The notes under the pieces are model-generated. The model made no database searches. It saw nothing but the letters and a program-made list of their open reading frames with translations, and was not told the DNA's origin. The position numbers and the translations under genes were made by a program. Below are positions 16,292 through 24,121 of a DNA stretch of 46,159 nt, piece by piece. This DNA comes from Streptomyces galbus (GTDB lineage Bacteria > Actinomycetota > Actinomycetes > Streptomycetales > Streptomycetaceae): the NCBI RefSeq assembly GCF_005280195.1, contig NZ_SZPR01000041.1, positions 1-46,159 on the forward strand, written 5' to 3'. The first letter of the stretch is position 1. The number at the start of each line of letters is the position of its first letter.

Positions 16292-16338
16292 GGGAATGGA
16301 CCATACTCCTGGGCTGCTTCGCTCCTAGGGTCGAGCAC
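16292..16338. promoter_or_regulatory. divergent promoter between the MocR and AhpD-like genes
   Basis: Only 47 bases separate the two divergent starts, so both promoters must overlap. CATACTCC (16311-16318) and GCTCCTAGGG (16321-16330) are the only promoter-like segments. MocR-type operators are often direct repeats; I could not pick out one with confidence. Confidence 0.4.
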
Positions 16339-16896
16339 ATGAGCGCACAGACCACCACCACGACCACCGGCACCGGCACCGACACCGACACCGCAGACAC
16401 CGCCGCCGCGGACGGCTCCGCCCGCGCCCCCGAGCACGCCCCGCGCCTGTCCTGGACCGAGCGCGCCCCGGAGGTCTACAAGGCCATGATCCGGCTGGAC
16501 GCGGCCGCCCGGCGGGGCCTGGACCCGGCACTGTACGAGCTGGTGAAGATCCGCGCCTCGCAGCTCAACCACTGCGCGTTCTGCCTGGACATGCACACCA
16601 AGGACGCCCTGGCGGCCGGCGAGAGCGTCGAGCGGATCGTCCAGCTCGGCGCGTGGGAGGAGTCGCGGCACTTCTACACCGAGAAGGAGCTGGCCGCGAT
16701 CGAGCTGACCGAGGCGATCACCGTGCTGACCGACGGCTTCGTGCCGGACGAGGTGTACGAGCGGGCGGCCCGGCACTTCGAGGAGACCGAGCTCGCGCAG
16801 CTCATCGCCGCGATCACGGTGATCAACGCCTGGAACCGGTTCGGCGTGTCCACCCGCATGGTGCCGGGCCACTACCAGCCGGGGCAGCACGCGTGA
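16339..16896 (+). CDS. carboxymuconolactone decarboxylase / AhpD-like protein (copy 1)
   Basis: 185 residues, ATG 16339. After a Thr/Asp/Ala-rich low-complexity N terminus (1-32) comes a CMD/AhpD domain with the redox pair in SQLNHCAFCLDMH (C-x-x-C) and conserved LTEAITVLTDG. Proteins with this motif are peroxidase-type thiol-disulfide enzymes related to AhpD rather than true decarboxylases. The stop overlaps the GTG of a paralogous second gene. A 78-base stretch (16704-16781) is identical to the paralogue. Divergent from MocR and probably controlled by it. Confidence 0.88.
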   Translation: MSAQTTTTTTGTGTDTDTADTAAADGSARAPEHAPRLSWTERAPEVYKAMIRLDAAARRGLDPALYELVKIRASQLNHCAFCLDMHTKDALAAGESVERIVQLGAWEESRHFYTEKELAAIELTEAITVLTDGFVPDEVYERAARHFEETELAQLIAAITVINAWNRFGVSTRMVPGHYQPGQHA

Positions 16897-17236
16897 CGAC
16901 GCGCACGGGACACCTGGACCCGGCCGTCGCGCGGGCGCTGTCCGCGCTGAGCGCCGCCGCGAAGCAGGGCCTCGGCGACCCGGCGCTGGCCGAGCTGGTC
17001 GTCATCCGGGCCTCGCAGCTCAACCACTGCGCCTTCTGCCTGGACCTGCACCTCGGGATCGCGCGGCAGCACGGCGTGCCGGAGCGGCAGCTCGACCTGC
17101 TCGCCGCCTGGGAGGAGGCCGGGGACGTCTTCGACGCGCGGGAGCGGGCCGCGCTCGCGCTGACCGAGGCGATCACCGTGCTGACCGACGGCTTCGTGCC
17201 GGACGAGGTGTACGAGCGGGCGGCCCGGCACTTCGA
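16704..17236. repeat. 78-bp identical segments shared by the two AhpD-like genes
   Basis: Bases 16704-16781 and 17159-17236 are identical over 78 bases, third positions included. The two genes differ freely on both sides. Direct orientation, 455 bases apart, so recombination between them would fuse the genes in frame. Confidence 0.85.
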
Positions 17237-17339
17237 CGACACCGGACTGGCCCACCTCGTCGGGCTGGTCGTGGCCATCAACAACTGGAACCGGGTGATG
17301 GTCAGCCGCCGCGTCCCGCCCGGGGGGTACACCCCGTGA
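16893..17339 (+). CDS. carboxymuconolactone decarboxylase / AhpD-like protein (copy 2)
   Basis: 148 residues from GTG 16893, overlapping the previous stop as GTGA. Same domain as its upstream neighbour, without the low-complexity N terminus: RASQLNHCAFCLDLH holds the C-x-x-C pair. The region coding LTEAITVLTDG through RAARHF (bases 17159-17236) is identical to copy 1 at DNA level, while the flanks have diverged, which suggests gene conversion after duplication. Its stop is in turn coupled to the PEP-mutase-family gene. Confidence 0.88.
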   Translation: MTTRTGHLDPAVARALSALSAAAKQGLGDPALAELVVIRASQLNHCAFCLDLHLGIARQHGVPERQLDLLAAWEEAGDVFDARERAALALTEAITVLTDGFVPDEVYERAARHFDDTGLAHLVGLVVAINNWNRVMVSRRVPPGGYTP

Positions 17340-18106
17340 GCGCCGTGGAGACACCCGGGACGTCGTCGGGCACGGGCAAGGCGGCGAGGTTCCGCGCCCT
17401 GCACCGGCGCCCCTCCCCCGACGACCCGCTGGTCCTCGCCGGTCCCTGGGACGCGGCGTCGGCACGGGTGTGCGCCGAGGCGGGGTTCCCCGCGCTCGCC
17501 ACGCCCAGCGCGGGCGTGGCCGCCTCGCTCGGGTACGCGGACGGCCGGACCCCGGCGGACGAGATGTTCGCGGCCGTGGCGCGCATCGCCCGGGCCGTGG
17601 ACGTGCCGGTCTCGGCGGACGTCGAGGACGGGTACGGGCTGGCGCCGAAGGAGCTGGTGGAGCGGCTGCTGGAGGCGGGCGCGGTCGGCTGCAACCTGGA
17701 GGACTCGACGGGGGGCGTCCTGAAGGACGCGCGGGCGCACGCCGACCGCCTGGCCGAGGTGTGCGCCGCGGCCGGCGGGGAGCTGTTCGTCAACGCCCGC
17801 GTCGACACCTTCCTCCGCGGGGTCACGGACCCCGAACGGACCATCGAGCGGGCCGCGTTGTACGTCGCCGCGGGCGCCGACTGCGTGTACCCGATCGGCG
17901 CCCCGGTGGACGTGCTGCCGCTGCTGCGGTCCGGCATCCAGGGCCCGATCAACGTGCTCGGCCGGCCCACCGAGGGGCCCACCCCGTCCGCACTCGGCGC
18001 ACGGGGCGCCACCCGCGTCACGTTCGGGCCGGGCCTGCAGCGCCTGGCGACGGCGGCCCTGAGGGAGATCGCGACCGACCTGGCGCCCCGCGGCACCGGG
18101 GGCTGA
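17336..18106 (+). CDS. isocitrate lyase/PEP mutase family protein
   Basis: 256 residues from GTG 17336, overlapping the upstream stop as GTGA. It has the TIM-barrel PEP mutase/ICL superfamily features: LAGPWDAASARV near the N terminus, the metal-binding SADVEDGYG, GCNLEDS, and FVNARVDTF. The KKCGH signature of true isocitrate lyase is absent, so oxaloacetate hydrolase-, carboxyphosphonoenolpyruvate mutase- or lyase-like activity is more likely. Coupled to two AhpD-like genes, so they may act in one small catabolic or redox step. Substrate unknown. Confidence 0.85.
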   Translation: MSAVETPGTSSGTGKAARFRALHRRPSPDDPLVLAGPWDAASARVCAEAGFPALATPSAGVAASLGYADGRTPADEMFAAVARIARAVDVPVSADVEDGYGLAPKELVERLLEAGAVGCNLEDSTGGVLKDARAHADRLAEVCAAAGGELFVNARVDTFLRGVTDPERTIERAALYVAAGADCVYPIGAPVDVLPLLRSGIQGPINVLGRPTEGPTPSALGARGATRVTFGPGLQRLATAALREIATDLAPRGTGG

Positions 18107-18116
18107 CCCGGGCGGC

Positions 18117-19043
18117 TCAGCGGGGCCCCGGCCGGGCGGCCGACCAGGCCCGCACCAGGTCGCGTACGGTCGCGCGCAGCCAGGCGTGGGCCGGGTCGGC
18201 CTCGTGGCGGGGGTGCCAGGCCAGGCCGAGGCGCAACGGGGGCAGCGGCAGCGGGATCTCGAAGGGGACGAGGCCGAGCGTGTCGGCGAGCGGCAGGCCC
18301 CAGGAGTGGATCAGGCCGACGAGGTCGGTCTCCCGGATGACGAACAGCGAGGCCGGGAGGGTGCCGACGGTGCCCGTCACCCGGCGGCGCAGCCCCCGCT
18401 CGGCGAGCGCGGCGTCGACGGGGCCGTGCAGCCGGCCGCGCCGGGAGACGATCAGGTGGTCGGCCGCCGCGAACCGCTCGGCCGTCATCTCCCCCTCCAG
18501 CAGCGGGTGTCCGGCCCGCGCGACTCCGAGCATCCGGTCCTCGTGCAGGATCTCCACGTGCACCTCGGGCGCGGTGGAGTCGATCACGCCGACCTCCAGA
18601 TCGGCGGTGCCGTCGCGCAGGAACGGCGCGTCCACGTGGCTCTCGCTCAGGAAGCGCAGCCGGATGCCGGGCGCCTCCTCGGCCGCGCGGGCGAAGAGCA
18701 CCGCCCCGTGCGCGGCGGGCACGGCGTCGTGGCACAGGACCGTGAACGTCCGGCTGACGGTGCGCAGATCGGCGTCCGCGGCCGGCGCGAACAGCGCCCG
18801 CGCCCGCTCCACGACCGCGTTCACCTCGGCCCGCACCGCGAGGGCGCGGGGGGTCGGCACCATGCGCCGCCCGGCCCGCACCAGCACCGGGTCGCCGAGC
18901 GCGCGGCGGATCCGGCCGAGCGTGCGGCTCATGGCCGGCTCGGACAGGTGCAGCCGGGCGGCGGCGCCCTGCACGCTCTGCTCCTCCAGCAGCACGTCCA
19001 GGGCGAGCAGCAGGTTGAGGTCGATCCCGGTGGATTGCGTCAT
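18117..19043 (-). CDS. LysR family transcriptional regulator
   Basis: 308 residues from ATG 19043, placed 9 bases after an AAGGGG site; ATG 19049 is only 3 bases from it and less likely. The N-terminal winged HTH (about residues 6-64) reads LLLALDVLLEEQSVQGAAARLHLSEPAMSRTL-like, and the rest is a LysR effector-binding domain. The divergent MFS transporter starts about 100 bases away and is the expected target. Two short palindromes lie in the gap. Effector unknown. Confidence 0.9.
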   Translation of the reverse strand: MTQSTGIDLNLLLALDVLLEEQSVQGAAARLHLSEPAMSRTLGRIRRALGDPVLVRAGRRMVPTPRALAVRAEVNAVVERARALFAPAADADLRTVSRTFTVLCHDAVPAAHGAVLFARAAEEAPGIRLRFLSESHVDAPFLRDGTADLEVGVIDSTAPEVHVEILHEDRMLGVARAGHPLLEGEMTAERFAAADHLIVSRRGRLHGPVDAALAERGLRRRVTGTVGTLPASLFVIRETDLVGLIHSWGLPLADTLGLVPFEIPLPLPPLRLGLAWHPRHEADPAHAWLRATVRDLVRAWSAARPGPR

Positions 19044-19054
19044 GTGCATGTGCC

Positions 19055-19080
19055 CCTTGCAAAGGTTGCACTGGAGTGCA
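19055..19080. promoter_or_regulatory. probable LysR operator between the regulator and MFS transporter
   Basis: Two adjacent symmetrical elements lie just upstream of the LysR start: CCTT-N3-AAGG at 19055-19065 and TGCACT-GG-AGTGCA at 19067-19080. TTGCA also occurs as a direct repeat at 19057 and 19066. This matches the usual LysR arrangement of a palindrome in the divergent gap with its target gene. Confidence 0.5.
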
Positions 19081-19142
19081 GGCCAGCGTCGCGCCTACGG
19101 TGACAGGGCATCCCACCCCTCGTCCAGCTCCCGGGAGGAGCC

Positions 19143-20546
19143 GTGCCCGCGCACGCCCTGAAACGCTCGACCCTGCTCACCCTGTGCGCCTGCGTGCTCG
19201 TCGCGCAGAGCATGGTGGCCGCCATCAACCTCCTCATCCCGCAACTGGGTTCGTCGTCCCTGCACCCCTCGCACACCGAGGTCCTGTGGACCGTCGACGC
19301 CTACGTCATCGTCTTCGCGGGCCTGCTCGTCCCGGCGGGCGCGCTCGGCGACCGGCACGGCCGCAAGGGCGCCCTGCTCGCCGGGCTGGCCCTGTTCGCC
19401 GCGGGTGCCGCGACCAGCGCGCTCGCCCCCGTCCCGGCCCTGCTGATCGCGGGCCGGGGCCTGTCCGGCGCGGGGGCGGCCCTGATCACCCCGGCGACGA
19501 TGTCGATCCTGGTCCGGCTCGCCGGTCCCGAGCGCCGCGCGCAGGCGCTGGCGTCCTGGACGCTGGCGCTGGGACTGGGCGGCCTCGCGGGCAACGTGGG
19601 CGGCGGTCTGGTCGGCCAGTTCCTGTCCTGGCGGGCCCTGTTCTGGGCGATGGTGCCGTTGGCGGCCGCGCTCGCGCTCGCCGTCGCGGTGACGACCCCG
19701 CGCACGGCCCGCTCCGCGCAGGGCAGCCCGGACCCGGTCGGCACCCTGCTGCTGACGGCCGGTCTGGTCGCCGTGCTGTTCGGCATCATCGAGGGCCCCG
19801 GCCACGGCTGGACCTCGGCGCACATCCTGTCGGCGTTCACCGCGGGCGCCCTGCTGCTGGGGGCCTTCACGCTGCACGCCCTGCGCTCGCCCGCCCCCCT
19901 CTTCGACCCGCGGGTGTTCCGCTCCCGCGGCCTGTGCACGGCGACGCTGGGCCTCGCCACGGGATTCTTCGGCCTGTTCGCGCTGTTCTTCGTCAACTCC
20001 CAGTACCTGCAAGAGGTGAAGGGCTTCTCGCCGGCCGTGACGGGCCTGGCGATCGTGCCGCTGATCGTCGGCATGGCGCTGGTGCCCCGGTTCGCGGCCC
20101 GCTGGGCGGCGCACCCGCGTCCGGTGGTCGGCACCGGGCTCACCCTGATCGGCCTGGGCCTGCTGGCCGCCTCCACGGCCGACGCGCACACGCCGTACCC
20201 GCTGTACGCGTGCTGGCTGCTGGTCCTGTCGGCCGGCACCGGGCTGGCCATGCCCGCGCTCACCCTGGGCGTGGTGGTGTCGCTGCCGGAGCACCGGGCG
20301 GGGCTCGGCTCCGGTCTCGGTACCTCGGCCCGGGAGGTCGGCGCCGCCCTCGGGGTCGCGGTCGCCGGCACCGCGCTCGCGGGCCACGCCGACTTCGCGT
20401 CCGGGATGGGCCCGGCGCTGCGGGTGGTGGGCACGGTGGTGCTGGTGGCGACGGCGGTGGTGGTGGTGGTGGCCGGCTACCGCGGCACGGGCCGCGCGGC
20501 GCCGGTGGCGCCCGGTACGGCGCCCGCGAAGGAACCGGTGGCCTGA
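19143..20546 (+). CDS. MFS transporter, DHA2 (14-TM) drug exporter type
   Basis: 467 residues from GTG 19143, with a GGGAGGAG ribosome site 3-7 bases upstream. Motif A is GDRHGRKG after TM2, and GRGLSGAGAALITPATMS matches motif C-type sequence of the proton-coupled multidrug exporters (EmrB/QacA group). Predicted 14 transmembrane helices. Probably exports a hydrophobic compound sensed by the divergent LysR regulator. Followed by a hairpin terminator. Confidence 0.9.
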   Translation: MPAHALKRSTLLTLCACVLVAQSMVAAINLLIPQLGSSSLHPSHTEVLWTVDAYVIVFAGLLVPAGALGDRHGRKGALLAGLALFAAGAATSALAPVPALLIAGRGLSGAGAALITPATMSILVRLAGPERRAQALASWTLALGLGGLAGNVGGGLVGQFLSWRALFWAMVPLAAALALAVAVTTPRTARSAQGSPDPVGTLLLTAGLVAVLFGIIEGPGHGWTSAHILSAFTAGALLLGAFTLHALRSPAPLFDPRVFRSRGLCTATLGLATGFFGLFALFFVNSQYLQEVKGFSPAVTGLAIVPLIVGMALVPRFAARWAAHPRPVVGTGLTLIGLGLLAASTADAHTPYPLYACWLLVLSAGTGLAMPALTLGVVVSLPEHRAGLGSGLGTSAREVGAALGVAVAGTALAGHADFASGMGPALRVVGTVVLVATAVVVVVAGYRGTGRAAPVAPGTAPAKEPVA

Positions 20547-20552
20547 GACGCG

Positions 20553-20589
20553 ACGAGTCCCGCCCCGCGCGATGCGGGACGGGACTCGT
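20553..20589 (+). terminator. terminator of the MFS gene
   Basis: ACGAGTCCCG pairs perfectly with CGGGACTCGT (ends at 20553 and 20589), with CCCGC/GCGGG pairing continuing inside, followed by TTT. It starts 7 bases after the MFS stop. Confidence 0.8.
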
Positions 20590-20625
20590 TTCACGGAGCG
20601 CCGGGCAGGCCTTGCACCTGCATCT

Positions 20626-20748
20626 CCCCGCAGGAAGCGGGGCGTCTTTCCTTGGACCACCAACGCACAGTCGGCTTCCGGGACTTCCCGGCGGCCGGTG
20701 TGTGATCAACTATAGCGCATCTCCGGGCTGACGATCACACACCGGCCG
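20626..20748. repeat. hairpin pair in the MFS-mdh gap, including a 16-bp-arm inverted repeat
   Basis: Two further structures follow the MFS terminator. CCCCGC-AGGAA-GCGGGG (20626-20642) is followed by CGTCTTTCCTT. Then a long inverted repeat has 16-base perfect arms at 20692-20707 and 20733-20748 around a 25-base AT-richer centre containing CTATAG. The long one may be the mdh terminator. The composition and the repeated word GCATCTCC (20620, 20718) leave open a mobile-element remnant. Confidence 0.6.
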
Positions 20749-20795
20749 GGTACGGGCTGTCGGCCGTACCGGGGGCCCCGGCGGGCCGGCGTGGC

Positions 20796-21785
20796 TCAGA
20801 TGAGGCCGAGGGAGCGGACCGCCTCGCGCTCCTCTACGAGCTCCTGGACCGAGGCGTCGATCCGGGCGCGGGAGAACTCGTTGATCTCCAGGCCCTGGAC
20901 GATCTCGAACCGGCCGTCCTTGGTGGTGACCGGGAAGGACGAGATGAGGCCCTCGGGGACGCCGTAGGAGCCGTCCGACGGGATGCCCATGGAGGTCCAG
21001 TCGCCGTCGGCGGTGCCGTTGACCCAGGTGTGGACGTGGTCGACGGCCGCGTTGGCGGCGGAGGCCGCGGAGGAGGCGCCGCGGGCCTCGATGATGGCGG
21101 CGCCGCGCTTGGCGACGGTCGGGATGAAGTCCTCGGCCAGCCACTTCTCGTCGTTGACGACCTCGGCGGCGTTCTTGCCGGCGACCGTGGCGTGGAAGAT
21201 GTCCGGGTACTGGGTCGCGGAGTGGTTGCCCCAGATCGTCAGGCGCTTGATCTCGGAGACCGGCGTGTTCGTCTTCTTCGCGAGCTGGGTCAGCGCGCGG
21301 TTGTGGTCCAGGCGGGTCATCGCGGTGAAGCGGTCGGCCGGTACGTCCGGGGCGGCGGCCTGGGCGATCAGGGCGTTGGTGTTGGCCGGGTTGCCGACGA
21401 CGAGGACCTTGATGTCGTCCGCGGCGTGGTCGTTGATGGCCTTGCCCTGGGGCTTGAAGATGCCGCCGTTGGCCTCCAGGAGGTCACCGCGCTCCATGCC
21501 CTTGGTGCGGGGGCGGGCGCCGACCAGGAGGGCGACGTTGGCACCGTCGAAGGCGACGTTCGGGTCGTCGGTGATGTCGATGCCCTGGAGCAGCGGAAAC
21601 GCGCAGTCGTCCAGCTCCATCGCGGTGCCCTCGGCGGCGCCGAGCGCCGGGGTGATCTCCAGCAGGCGCAGCTTGACCGGCACGTCCGCGCCGAGCAGCT
21701 GGCCGGAGGCGATGCGGAAGAGCAGGGCGTAACCGATCTGGCCGGCCGCGCCGGTGACGGTGACGTTCACGGGAGTGCGGGTCAT
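20796..21785 (-). CDS. mdh: malate dehydrogenase
   Basis: 329 residues from ATG 21785, the full length of the actinobacterial enzyme. The NAD-binding glycine motif is TGAAGQIGYALLFRIASG near the N terminus. The substrate-binding LLVGARPRTKGMER, the VGNPANTNA loop and the catalytic TIWGNHSATQYPD with its histidine all follow. It oxidises malate to oxaloacetate in the TCA cycle. It is transcribed alone; a perfect 9-bp-arm palindrome lies 63-84 bases upstream of the start. Confidence 0.96.
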   Translation of the reverse strand: MTRTPVNVTVTGAAGQIGYALLFRIASGQLLGADVPVKLRLLEITPALGAAEGTAMELDDCAFPLLQGIDITDDPNVAFDGANVALLVGARPRTKGMERGDLLEANGGIFKPQGKAINDHAADDIKVLVVGNPANTNALIAQAAAPDVPADRFTAMTRLDHNRALTQLAKKTNTPVSEIKRLTIWGNHSATQYPDIFHATVAGKNAAEVVNDEKWLAEDFIPTVAKRGAAIIEARGASSAASAANAAVDHVHTWVNGTADGDWTSMGIPSDGSYGVPEGLISSFPVTTKDGRFEIVQGLEINEFSRARIDASVQELVEEREAVRSLGLI

Positions 21786-21847
21786 GGCGTTCTCCGTATG
21801 ACAGCTGGCGGTGGGGCGTCCCTGCCCCGGGGCGGGAACGGATGATC

Positions 21848-21869
21848 GATCTCTTGGCGTCAAGAGATC
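21848..21869. promoter_or_regulatory. palindromic operator upstream of mdh (TamR-like candidate)
   Basis: GATCTCTTG-N4-CAAGAGATC is a perfect palindrome, and a TTGACG -35-like word lies inside it on the mdh strand. From memory, the MarR-family regulator TamR of S. coelicolor controls mdh and other TCA-cycle genes through palindromes of this general kind. Assignment to TamR is inference. Confidence 0.6.
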
Positions 21870-22241
21870 CACCGGTCAGGCTATCGCGCATCCGCTGTCC
21901 CCGACCGCCGGGGCCGTGTGGCCCGTCCCACAGAGTGGACACCGCGCGAGGCGGCGGCCGCCGGTCCGGGAGAGGGGTGGACGTGACGGCCGCCGTAGGG
22001 GGGACCGGGCATCCGGACTCCCGTGGGGGTACGGATCGCGTGCCCCGTCCCCGGGGGCCGCATGCGGGCCGCACACGGCTTCGCGGACCGGGCCGGGAGC
22101 GCGAAGGAGTGCGTGGGGGGCGCGGGGGGCGCCGGTGGTGCCGGGGGTCGGTGGGGGGTTCCGTAGCGGAACGGTCACTTCCGTGCCACAGCGGGCTGAC
22201 AGGTGTTGAACGGCCCGTTCACCGTGCGGGAGCGTGGAACG

Positions 22242-22287
22242 CGTCGGCGGCCCGCCCTCGCTCGGGGGAGGGGACGGGCCGCCGACG
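22242..22287 (-). terminator. terminator downstream of the DUF3017 gene
   Basis: Perfect 13-bp stem between 22242-22254 (CGTCGGCGGCCCG) and 22275-22287, 20-base loop. It lies just past the stop of the minus-strand DUF3017 gene and closes the folD operon. Confidence 0.7.
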
Positions 22288-22292
22288 TGCCG

Positions 22293-23024
22293 TCAGCTGC
22301 TGACCGTGAAGTGCAGGGTGTCCTTCAGGAACGGGATCTGCAGCCACGGACTGGGCTGTGCCATCAGCGCCAGCAGGACGATCGCGGCGCCCAGCACGCC
22401 GTACGTCACGATGTCGGTGAACCGCGAGCGCACCGCCAGCATGCCGACGCCCGGCAGCAGCCAGCGCAGCGCCGCACCGACCAGCAGGGCGACGCCGATG
22501 AGGATGCAGCCGACGCGGAACACGTCCAGCGCGGTCAGCAGCAGGCCGAGCGCCACCAGGCCGAGGACGGCGAGCATCGGCCACTGCCGGGCGGGCGCGG
22601 GCGCGTCCCCGGGAGCGGCCCGGCCGCCGCCCTCGGGGCGGGCGGTGTCCCGGGTGAACAGCGGGAAGCGGCGCGTGACGCGCCGGGGCCGGCCCTCGGC
22701 GTCGGGCGCGCTGACCGGACCGCTGACCAGCGGCTTCTCGAACGCCTCCGCCCCCTCGGGCACGGGACCGAGGGACCCCCCGGCATCGCCGGAGTCGTCG
22801 GCGTCGTCGGAGTCGTGGGCGCCGTCGGGGCCTTCGGCGTCGGCCGGGTCGGGGGCGCCGGGCGAGTCGGGGGCGGGCCGCGTCGGCTCCGTCCCCTGCG
22901 CGCTCCCGGCGGCCACCGTGTCCTTCACATCGGCGTCCTGCGCGGTGACCGTGCCCTCCGTACCGCCGCCGGCGCCCTGCGCCGGGTCCTGGGCGCGGAG
23001 TCGGCGTCGCGGCTCAGCCGACAC
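22293..23024 (-). CDS. DUF3017 domain membrane protein
   Basis: 243 residues from GTG 23024, overlapping the folD end by 11 bases. The first ~130 residues are acidic and low-complexity (Asp/Ala/Gly/Pro-rich). The C-terminal ~95 residues carry three transmembrane helices ending in LMAQPSPWLQIPF, the DUF3017 domain as I recall it. The family follows folD in Streptomyces. Role unknown; the coupling to folD is conserved but not explained. Confidence 0.85.
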   Translation of the reverse strand: MSAEPRRRLRAQDPAQGAGGGTEGTVTAQDADVKDTVAAGSAQGTEPTRPAPDSPGAPDPADAEGPDGAHDSDDADDSGDAGGSLGPVPEGAEAFEKPLVSGPVSAPDAEGRPRRVTRRFPLFTRDTARPEGGGRAAPGDAPAPARQWPMLAVLGLVALGLLLTALDVFRVGCILIGVALLVGAALRWLLPGVGMLAVRSRFTDIVTYGVLGAAIVLLALMAQPSPWLQIPFLKDTLHFTVSS

Positions 23025-23868
23025 TGCGCTCCGCCGCCTCGACCACGTTGACGAGCAGCTGTGCGCGGGTCATCGGGCCGACCCCGCCGGGGTTCGGGGA
23101 GATCCAGGCGGCGACCTCGCGGACGTCGGGGTGGACGTCGCCCACGATCCGGCCCTCGGCGTTGCGCGAGACGCCGACGTCGAGGACGGCCGCACCCGGC
23201 TTGACGTCCTCGGCGCGGATCAGGTGCGCGGAGCCGGCCGCGGCCACGATGATGTCGGCGCGCTTGAGGTGCGCGGACAGGTCACGGGTGCCGGTGTGGC
23301 ACTGGGTCACCGTGGCGTTCTCGCTGCGCCGGGTCAGCAGCAGCGGCATCGGCCGGCCGATCGTCACCCCGCGGCCGACGACCACCACCTCGGCGCCCTT
23401 GGTCTCCACGCCGTAGCGGCGCAGCAGCGTGAGCACGCCGTTGGGGGTGCAGGGCAGCGGGGCCGGCTCGTTGAGGACGAGGCGGCCGAGGTTCATCGGG
23501 TGCAGGCCGTCGGCGTCCTTGTCCGGGTCCATCAGTTCCAGGATGCGGTTCTCGTCGATGCCCCTGGGCAGCGGGAGCTGGACGATGTAACCGGTGCAGG
23601 ACGGGTCCTCGTTCAGCTCGCGGACGACCGCCTCGATCTCCTCCTGCGTGGCCGTGGCGGGCAGTTCGCGCTGGATGGAGGCGATGCCGACCTCGGCGCA
23701 GTCGCGGTGCTTGCCGGCGACGTACTTCTGGCTGCCGGGGTCGTCCCCGACCAGGATCGTGCCGAGGCCGGGCGTCACGCCCTTCTCCTTCAGCGCCGCC
23801 ACACGGGCGGTCAGCTCGGACTTGATCTCGGCTGCGGTGGCCTTGCCATCGAGAATCTGGGCGGTCAT
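23014..23868 (-). CDS. folD: bifunctional methylenetetrahydrofolate dehydrogenase / methenyltetrahydrofolate cyclohydrolase
   Basis: 284 residues from ATG 23868, with GGAGG in the leader; the longer frame upstream is non-coding. FolD interconverts 5,10-methylene-THF, methenyl-THF and 10-formyl-THF. The catalytic YVAGKHRDCAEVGI segment, QLPLPRGI, the dinucleotide-binding GRGVTIGRPM and the C-terminal PNPGGVGPMTRAQLL are all present. It feeds formyl groups to purN and purH nearby, and SHMT makes its substrate. No ZTP riboswitch was found in its leader, unlike glyA. Confidence 0.96.
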   Translation of the reverse strand: MTAQILDGKATAAEIKSELTARVAALKEKGVTPGLGTILVGDDPGSQKYVAGKHRDCAEVGIASIQRELPATATQEEIEAVVRELNEDPSCTGYIVQLPLPRGIDENRILELMDPDKDADGLHPMNLGRLVLNEPAPLPCTPNGVLTLLRRYGVETKGAEVVVVGRGVTIGRPMPLLLTRRSENATVTQCHTGTRDLSAHLKRADIIVAAAGSAHLIRAEDVKPGAAVLDVGVSRNAEGRIVGDVHPDVREVAAWISPNPGGVGPMTRAQLLVNVVEAAERSVG

Positions 23869-24121
23869 ACCTCCATCCTCCCGGATGACCGGCCCGCGGT
23901 TCCAATCAGGGTGGTCCGGGGGCGGCCGGCTCCTCGCCGCCGTGGTGAGCGCCGATGTTGCACTTGCACAACAGCCGTATATCCGACTGGACAATCACTC
24001 GTCCGGCACATGACGATGAGCCGCGCATCACTGCGGTCCGGCAGGGGGACGAACCGCTCACGCCCACCCGTTCCTCCGCGGCATCCGCGACGTCCCCAGA
24101 GGCAACGGAGGAAACACAGTC
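23869..24121. promoter_or_regulatory. divergent folD / RDD promoter region
   Basis: The 253-base gap is AT-richer near 23950-24000. It contains the tandem TTGCACTTGCAC (23958-23969) within TGTTG-N8-CAACA (23956-23973), then TATATC (23978-23983), which could be a -10 box for either strand. No regulator is adjacent. Confidence 0.45.

Larger units (their letters stand above)
21786..22292. other. 507-base intergenic region upstream of mdh
   Basis: No credible gene is seen. The mdh-proximal 100 bases hold the promoter and the palindrome at 21848-21869. The far end holds the terminator of the DUF3017 gene (22242-22287). The middle, about 21900-22240, is G-rich on the plus strand; open frames there are low-complexity Arg/Gly/Pro translations. 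TGTGGGACGGGCCACACG-type words near 21917-21935 form a weak inverted repeat. Confidence 0.6.

Noticed and set aside
17336..18106. True isocitrate lyase
   Set aside because: The KKCGH active-site signature is missing and the protein is far shorter than AceA.
21842..22303. Open frames in the mdh upstream gap
   Set aside because: No codon bias, low-complexity translation, and overlap with the terminator and palindrome.
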